Assembly: GCA_015680685.1 (NCBI GenBank)
Contig: MNCI01030778.1
Coordinates: 57,473-82,652 of the forward strand
Source of the DNA: Gnetum montanum
Taxonomy: Eukaryota; Streptophyta; Gnetopsida; Gnetales; Gnetaceae
Direction: 5' to 3'
DNA length: 25,180 nt
Position numbers and translations under genes: made by a program. This document shows, piece by piece, positions 19,311 to 25,180 of this stretch (position 1 is its first letter; every line of letters starts with the position of its first letter). The notes under the pieces are model-generated. The model was given only the letters and a program-made list of their open reading frames with translations, did no database searches and had not been told where the DNA came from.

Positions 19311-19885
19311 GTTGGCAGTCCGCAGGGCATTGATGATGTTTGATCGCAACTACACATGATTCTTGCGGCAACACAACCATGCATCCTGTCGGTGGATCTT
19401 CTCTCTATCTTCTTTTATTTCAGCAAATGGCATGTGGTGGAAGGTGGATTCGTGCATGATGTTTATGCAGTTGGCGGTTCGCAGGATATTGGTGATGTTT
19501 GATCGTAAATACACATAATTCTTGCGGCAACACAACCATGCATCCTGTCGGTGGGTCTTCTCTCTATCTTCTTTTATTTCAGCAAATGGCATGTGGTGGA
19601 CAGTGGATTTGTGCATGATGTTTATGCAGTTGACGGTTCGCAGGGCATTGCTGATGTTTGATCACAACTACACATGATTCCTCCGGCAACACAACCATGC
19701 ATCCTGTCGGTGGATCTTCTCTCTAGCTTCTTTTATTTTCAGCAAATGGCATGTGGTGGATAGTGGATTTGTGCATAATGTTTATGCAATTGGCGGTCCG
19801 CATAGCATTGGTGATGTTTGATCGCAACTACACATGATTCTTGTGGCAACACAACCATGCATCCTGTCGGTGGTTCCTGTTTCTC
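19311..19885 (+). repeat. 159-bp tandem array inside the solo LTR
   Basis: About 3.6 units start at 19311, 19470, 19629 and 19789. Each contains TTGGCRGTCCGCAGGGCATT-like sequence, then GATGTTTGATCGCAACTACA, the highly conserved CAACACAACCATGCATCCTG and AGCAAATGGCATGTGGTGG. The last unit is cut short at the TCTCTCTAT tract. The minus-strand open frame 19350-19616 arises from the repeat. Unit conservation is well above that of surrounding LTR sequence, indicating recent duplication or homogenisation. Confidence 0.88.
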
Positions 19886-20091
19886 TCTATGTTTTCTATC
19901 TCTCTATCTCTCTATCACTTGGTCACATGGCTCTTTCCAACTGAGACTATTCCCAGGCAAGCACTTGGTCACATGGCTCTTTCCAGCTGAGACTATTCTC
20001 GGTTTCCGTACCCATACAGGAGGTGCCCTAGGCTATAGTCTCCTCAAACGAGTTTTTCCAGTGTTGTCATGATCAAAATTTATGCATCAAC

Positions 20092-20174
20092 CTGTTTATT
20101 GAATTTGAGGAATTTGAGGGAAGCTAGTTCTTCTTGTTGCTTGCAACAATTTTTTGGAAGCAAAGGTGGTAATA
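20092..20174 (+). promoter_or_regulatory. Probable 5' UTR end of the ZIFL gene
   Basis: These 83 bases lie between the solo LTR end and the start codon. No other ATG occurs here, and in-frame stops TGA at 20106-20108 and 20115-20117 precede the ATG at 20175. A transcript starting in the LTR or in this stretch would therefore use 20175 first. Confidence 0.5.
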
Positions 20175-23100
20175 ATGTCTAGTCGCGAGAATCTGCAAAC
20201 GCTTCTGCTGGTTACAGGGCAGCGGCAATTTTATGAGGGGTGCCCTGGATGTGTGTTGGAGTTGCGCAAGCAAACTGAATCCCGGTTGCCATACCGCGAT
20301 CTCCTACTTCTCGGCTTACTTGTGCTCTGCAACGGTATGGTGCCTTAAATTCTTCCTTAAAATATGTCTTTCAATTTTTGTTTGTGTTTGAACGACTATT
20401 TGGCCGCTGCCGCTGGAGCAGATTTGTTCTCTTGCAAGCATGATTATCGTATCCTCGGCATCACTGTGTTTTTCTTAGGAAATCAGTATCCTTGCGCGCT
20501 TTGTTTCTTTTACGTGTGCTTTTTCATTTCTTACGGTTGCTTAGTCTCCGTGCTAGACTGTTTCTTGTTAAATGAAATATTTGCGGTCTTTTGTGTACGA
20601 TGCCTATAAGTACGTATTACACCATTAAAGATAGCTTCTGACACGGAGTATTGGGTTTTGTGCTTTGTTGTTCCTGATTTGTGCTGCAGCGCTGCCGATA
20701 TCTTCGCTATTTCCTTTTGTCTACTTCATGGTATATGCTTACCTCTTTGCCCATTTCAGATTTTTTTCACCAAAATAGTCTAACTTCTATAATTACATGA
20801 TACATTATGCTAAAGTTTTCTCATTCTGCTGAAAATGAAATTTAGATGAGTGTTAAGAATTGAATAAGATAAATTTAATTGTCTTTTCTTTCCTTTCACC
20901 GGTAGATTTTTGGAAGTGGGCCCCGTGTGACCGACTGGCTGCCCTTACGTTTTACCAGGATTGCAGGAACGTTGATAACGTGCTCTATCCTGTAACTTAA
21001 GTTTCCGGCGCCTTAAGATTTGCTTTTCTTTGGTCTGTGGCCAACTCTGAGATTTGAACTCTTTGGCAAAGGTGGTTTCAAAACCGTACGTGGAACCTCT
21101 TGGTAACTGGAAATTTACCTAGTCCATGCAAAACACTGACGCATATGCCTCTACTTGTTTGAGTTCGAAAGGGGCATTTATCTTACATTGATAAACCAGG
21201 CCCTCTGGAAGTACCACATTAATAACGGAAGCCAACATTGATACTCAGAGAGCCAGAAGACTTTCTGTCGACTGAGGCCGCAAATGCTAATTTCTTTAAG
21301 CCTTAAAGTTTATTACCTTGTTCATAAGAAGCAGACCATCTTTCAAATGATGCAGGAAAAAATAAAGATGCTTTTAGAATGATCATAAAGGGCAATCAAA
21401 TAAAAAAGATAATTAACAGTCATCCAGGAAGGCTTAAGTTGAACATTTAATATAAAGAATATGCAATATTAAAAGCTTCAAATGGAGTGCATTAGTGGAA
21501 TAACTTGTTTGCAGGCAAAGAATTGGCCAGCCGAATCTCACATTACTTTGTGTATGAAAGAAAGTCCTGGAAACAAACCGGCAACAACTCAAAATTAATG
21601 GACACAAGCAAATGGACAGACGGGATTAATGCCACTGGCAAAGAAACAAAATAAAAACGCTTGTCAATTCATTCATTCTTCAAAGAAACATTGCTATTCA
21701 CGTATTCCCTATCACAGCACTGTTGAGAGAAATTAGACTTTTCTGTAGGTGTTGATTCCGAATGTAGCAAAACCAAAATTATATACCGAAGTACAAAATG
21801 ATGGTAACAAAAACATGAGTGATAGTTGGTCGGTTTCGAAACTGCTCGAATTTTTGAGTTTCCTTGGGAGCATGTAAGGAAGTTCAGAAAGTTACGTTCA
21901 ATTGCTTCAATAGTAGATCTCGATCACATGGTTACTGACAAGCACCCTCAGATAAAGGCAATTGGTGGGTTTCAAAGCCATTATGACTAATGAATACGAT
22001 ATGTGGTGAAAAATAACGATATTTTTATTTTAAAATAAAAAACTAAGATAATAAATCCTCATTATGTGTTGACTTTACCTTGTTACAGGTGAGAGATTTT
22101 CATATCTCGGATACGGCAGGCATTGGATATTATGCTGGTTACATAGGTGATGTGTGTGTGCATTTGATTTGGATGATTTTCTGTTCTGTTTATGAGTTTT
22201 TGCAAGTTCAATTTGAGAATCACATGTGACAGTTTTCATTGTTATCTACGTTTGTGCAGGAGCTGCCTTCATGTTTGGACGGTTTTTAACGTCTGGCCTT
22301 TGGGGAATTGCTGCTGATAAATATGGACGAAAACCTGTTATGCTGATCGGTGTTTCTTCAGTGTCAGATACTTTTATTGGATTTTTTTTCATAATTGAGC
22401 ATTTTCTACTGCAATTAAAGAATAATTTTGTAAGAAGCTGGAAGTCATGTTAATGATTCTGTGCAGTGAAATGATTATTTCAGAATTATATTTAATACCC
22501 TTTTTGGAATGAGCACTAATATATGGATGGCTGTATCAACACGATTTCTTCTTGGAGTTTTCAATGGTCTACTTGGCCCTGTAAAGGTAGTGCATTTTCA
22601 ACATTCATTATAAGTGAAATATATTTTAATGGAAAATTAGTTTTTATAAAGTGAAGCTCAATACATTAAAGTGTTTTTCATTCTTTGTTTGGGTGCAATT
22701 TTTTAAAATCGGTTAGTGACAATTGACACCTAACATCTGGCTGATTTTCAGGCATATACATCAGAAATTTGCAGAGTCGAGCAGCAAGCTGTGGCCATAT
22801 CAGCTGTAATTTTTTATTCCTTTCTAGCCTTTAGTTATTCTTATCTAGAACAATGCACATAGGAATGCCCCACGCTAAATGTTTGTGCCTTTTTGGTATA
22901 TTTGAAATCACCATGTAATATTTCGGTTCTATTTACAGGTTGCAACAATGTGGGGAATTGGATTAATAGTTGGTCCAGCAATAGGAGGCTTCTTTGCTCA
23001 GGTTTCTCTAATCTGTTTTTGTATGCATAAAAGGTTCTTTTACTCTTAAATTTAATCAAAAAGATTTTGCAGTTAATCATGGCTTCTTGCGTTTGTGGGT

Positions 23101-25180
23101 TGAGGGTGACTGGGTGAAAGACAGTGGATCTCTATATTATTATACTTCTTTTATTTCTATATATGTCCTTTGTCTAATCTGTCCTGATTGGAAACAATAT
23201 AGAAATTTGCACTTGTGGTTGCATGTGATTGTGTTAGTAAAATGAAAAAATGATGATTGTAGATGCATTAATCAATCCTTAAAAGCAACTAGTAATATAA
23301 CTAATGATAATGATTTTCAATATCAAATTGTGGTTGCTATAAAGTAATACTTATATCATTTCAAGGTTACCTTAATAATTTATGTTATACTTTAGAAATT
23401 GTAAATTGTTGATATTATTTTATACACAGTCAATGCATATAATATACAGATTTCTCTGTCCGTATAATTGTAGCTTCTTGTTCTTTTTGTCTTCTAAAAC
23501 CAGCCTGCAGAAAAGTATCCAAAGTTCTTTTCAAGTGACTCCTTGTTTGCAAGGTATTTCATCAATCTTTCTGTTAGAATTTTCGTAACCTAATTCTGAT
23601 TAGAGAAATTTATTCTTCCCAATATCTAGGTCAATGGTTAGAGAACAAGTTGTAGATAAGGCAATATAGATTTAAAAAGTACATAAATTATATGAAATTT
23701 AGATCACGTTTCATGAATTAGTTCTATGAATTTCTCAATGTAATTAATGCAGTGTTTGTAACGTTGATTGCAGATATCCTTATTTGTTACCATGCCTTCT
23801 TATATCATTGATGGCCGTTGTGGTATTTATAACAACCTGGTGGCTTCCTGTAAGTTCAGCTACTGTTTTTTTTTTTCTTTTTGTTTTTAAAAATCTTTTC
23901 ACGATCATTCTTTTTTTGACTGGGATTTATAATGGGTAGTTCACATGATAAAAATAGGCCATAAGAGGTACAATGTAGTTGTTCAATACATAACTAAAAA
24001 ATTTTCACCAAATGAAGCCTTTCTAGGTTCCAGGAGGTTCTTTCTAGACTACTGAAACAGAGGCATGTAAACACCTGAGCCATAGGCTCATTTGAACTAG
24101 ATCTGTACGATTTCAATTTCAAAGTCTTGCCAACTTACGAGATTGTTATGTAGACAAATTTGTGGCATAAGTTAGATTTGAACTTGTTGTAGATCATTTT
24201 TGTATAGCTTCAGTGAAAAATGGATGGTTTATACTCTTTGGCAGTCTAGACATAGCATTTATATATTCTCAATTCCTAGGCCACACTTGACAAGGAGCTT
24301 CCTTGTGGGTAATCTACCCTTTAGAAGCAAGAAGAAGAAGATTTCAATCTGTAGGGGCAACGATATCCCTTGTTCAGTTTTATACAATTTTTCACATTTC
24401 TAACGATAAAAGTTTTGTATGCATATATTGTAGTGTATTCTAACAAAAAACCTTTTTTAAGAGTAATATTTCTTTAGAGTATTTCTCTTAAGTCTCATCC
24501 ACGTTTATCCCAATCTACTAGGGAGTGGTTGGTGGTTGACGGTAAAAGTTTTGAATGAAAATGTGCACACAGAATGGGACTTTAGATGCTCAAATTCTGA
24601 AACTAGCAGGGCCAAAATCAGAAAATCAATATTAGAAATGAGTTGCTACCATAAGGCTAATTGGGTCATATGGTTAATCATTAAGATTTCAAAAATTTAT
24701 TGTCAATCTAGAAACTTGTAATACAAAAGTGATAATACATTTGCAACACTTAAATTTTTTAATTATTTATTATATATTTCAAACTGTAGGCATTTTTTTG
24801 AAGGGTAAAAAGAAAATTTTATTAATGACAAAAGATTTAAGTTAAAATAAGAACAATCTTAGGATAAAAATTCTTAAGGTAATTAAGCTTAACCAAGAGA
24901 CATGATAAAATTCTATTGCATAGCTATTAACAAAATTATTAGCATCCTAGCAATGTCTTAACAATATGGGGTTGGCTACTCTATTATTAAGAGCTAAAGC
25001 TTGATCTATCTGCAATTGTATCATATTTTTTTCCTATGTCTTGTTGGTCTTCCTCTTGGCAGCTTTCCTAAAACTGTGATGAGTTATTAGAAACAGTGAT
25101 AATGTTAATATTATCTCAAGGTTAGCAATTTGTGGCCAATGTTGACAATAGAGCTTATAATCTTGTAAGATTCAAAGACT
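20175..25180 (+). CDS. ZIFL: ZIFL-type MFS transporter gene, 5' part (nine coding exons, continues past window)
   Basis: Exons by conserved protein and GT-AG sites: 20175-20334, 20690-20730, 22089-22146, 22260-22362, 22484-22586, 22752-22805, 22939-23001, 23504-23553, 23774-23849. Together they give 708 nt, 236 codons with no stop; the family is about 450-500 residues, so roughly the second half lies outside. Family marks seen are the Cys motif CPGC at residues 23-26 in the cytoplasmic N-terminus and the MFS signature WGIAADKYGRKP at 101-112 between TM2 and TM3. Six membrane segments are seen: about 43-67, 78-100, 113-130, TM4 in NIWMAVSTRFLLGVFNGLLG, TM5 in MWGIGLIVGPAIGGFFA and TM6 in YLLPCLLISLMAVVVFITTW. 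The PET(L/I)H His motif should open the next exon. Characterised relatives are tonoplast or plasma-membrane facilitators moving nicotianamine, phytosiderophore or similar zinc/iron-linked substrates, or K+ (ZIFL1, auxin-related); the substrate here is unknown. ATG 20175 was chosen because the frame upstream has no ATG before a stop. Confidence 0.9.
20335..20689 (+). other. ZIFL intron 1
   Basis: The donor is G|GTATGG and the acceptor GCTGCAG|CG. The open frame 20364-20609 inside it shows no domain. The split codon (G + CG, Ala) joins LLVLCN to ALPISSLFPF, as in the family. Confidence 0.8.
20731..22088 (+). other. ZIFL intron 2 (1358 bp)
   Basis: The donor is ATG|GTATAT after a very short 41-nt exon and the acceptor TTACAG|GTGAG. 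The intron interior has no recognised gene or repeat; a patch near 20900-21300 is less AT-rich than the rest. Confidence 0.75.
23850..25180 (+). other. ZIFL intron 9, incomplete (over 1.3 kb)
   Basis: The donor is CCT|GTAAGT, a full match to the consensus. I searched the rest of the window for the next expected exon (beginning with the ETLH-type His motif) and did not find it, so the acceptor lies beyond 25180. Open frames at 24200-24403 and 24536-24721 show no MFS similarity. Confidence 0.7.

Larger units (their letters stand above)
19031..20091 (+). mobile_element. Solo LTR of a related subfamily, directly upstream of ZIFL
   Basis: It starts TGTTGGTACCAACACGCCCA followed by TGGGGCC, like the start of the minus-strand solo LTR. 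It ends with the U5 block GTCACATGGCTCTTTCCAGC, the hairpin 19989-20042 and AAAATTTATGCATCAA. It is about 1.06 kb, shorter than its relatives, with different middle sequence. Target duplications are degraded: GTCTG before it and, depending on the exact end, ACCTG after it (three of five match, both differences transitions). A 47-bp partial tandem duplication of the U5 start lies at about 19916-20002. No internal element sequence flanks it, so a solo LTR is the best reading. Confidence 0.8.

Noticed and set aside
19311-19885. CRISPR-like array
   Set aside because: Units of 159 bp are repeated along their whole length, with no short repeat and unique spacers; this is a plant LTR tandem array.
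20154-20174. Upstream extension of the ZIFL frame to 20154
   Set aside because: The codon at 20154 is TTG, not ATG; 20175 is the first ATG after in-frame stops.
23630-23700. tRNA D-arm-like sequence TAGGTCAATGGTTAGAG
   Set aside because: No B box or tRNA fold follows at the proper distance; it lies in a ZIFL intron and is treated as chance.

Overview
This is nuclear DNA of a land plant, most likely a seed plant. The evidence is an intron-split zinc-induced-facilitator-like (ZIFL) transporter gene with GT-AG introns, Ty3/Gypsy LTR retroelements, a Helitron-type PIF1 helicase relic and tRNA-derived SINE-like pieces. I cannot name the species. Single n bases at 5768, 17596, 17803 and 17859 look like minimal scaffold gaps, and several fall where the repeat structure becomes inconsistent. 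No prokaryotic gene, CRISPR array or rRNA was seen. No intact tRNA gene was seen.

Region by region. 1-2040: AT-rich repeats, then the C-terminal end of a decayed PIF1/Helitron helicase whose last part and downstream sequence occur three times in tandem (period about 411 bp). 2041-2460: a 420-bp foldback (MITE-like) hairpin element. 2840-3275: two tRNA-like (SINE) remnants on the minus strand. About 3670-4400 and 8470-9600: two diverged copies of one unidentified repeat in opposite orientation. Between them, at 4663-6469, lies a minus-strand solo LTR with perfect 5-bp target duplications (CCTTA). 10187-17840: an LTR retrotransposon with long GC-rich LTRs, a PBS-like site, a gag-protease-integrase-tail reading frame, a polypurine tract and CCAAG target duplications. 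Its reverse transcriptase, RNase H and integrase core are absent. 19031 to about 20091: a second, plus-strand solo LTR of a related subfamily, with a 159-bp tandem array inside. 20175 to the window end: the first nine coding exons (236 codons) of a ZIFL major-facilitator transporter on the plus strand, which continues beyond the window.

How the parts relate. All three LTR loci share the same start (TGTTG...) and the same end (...GCATCAA), including a conserved U5 hairpin, so they are one superfamily at different ages and states. The solo LTR next to the ZIFL gene ends only about 84 bp before the start codon and carries its own TATA box inside a perfect palindrome. It is therefore a plausible source of promoter or 5' UTR sequence for the transporter. 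The only gene that looks functional here is the ZIFL gene; everything else is transposon-derived or unassigned AT-rich DNA.

The element reading frames are broken mainly by changes of glutamine-type codons to stop codons (C to T). The two LTRs of the large element differ mostly by transitions. Both patterns fit long silencing with cytosine methylation and deamination.
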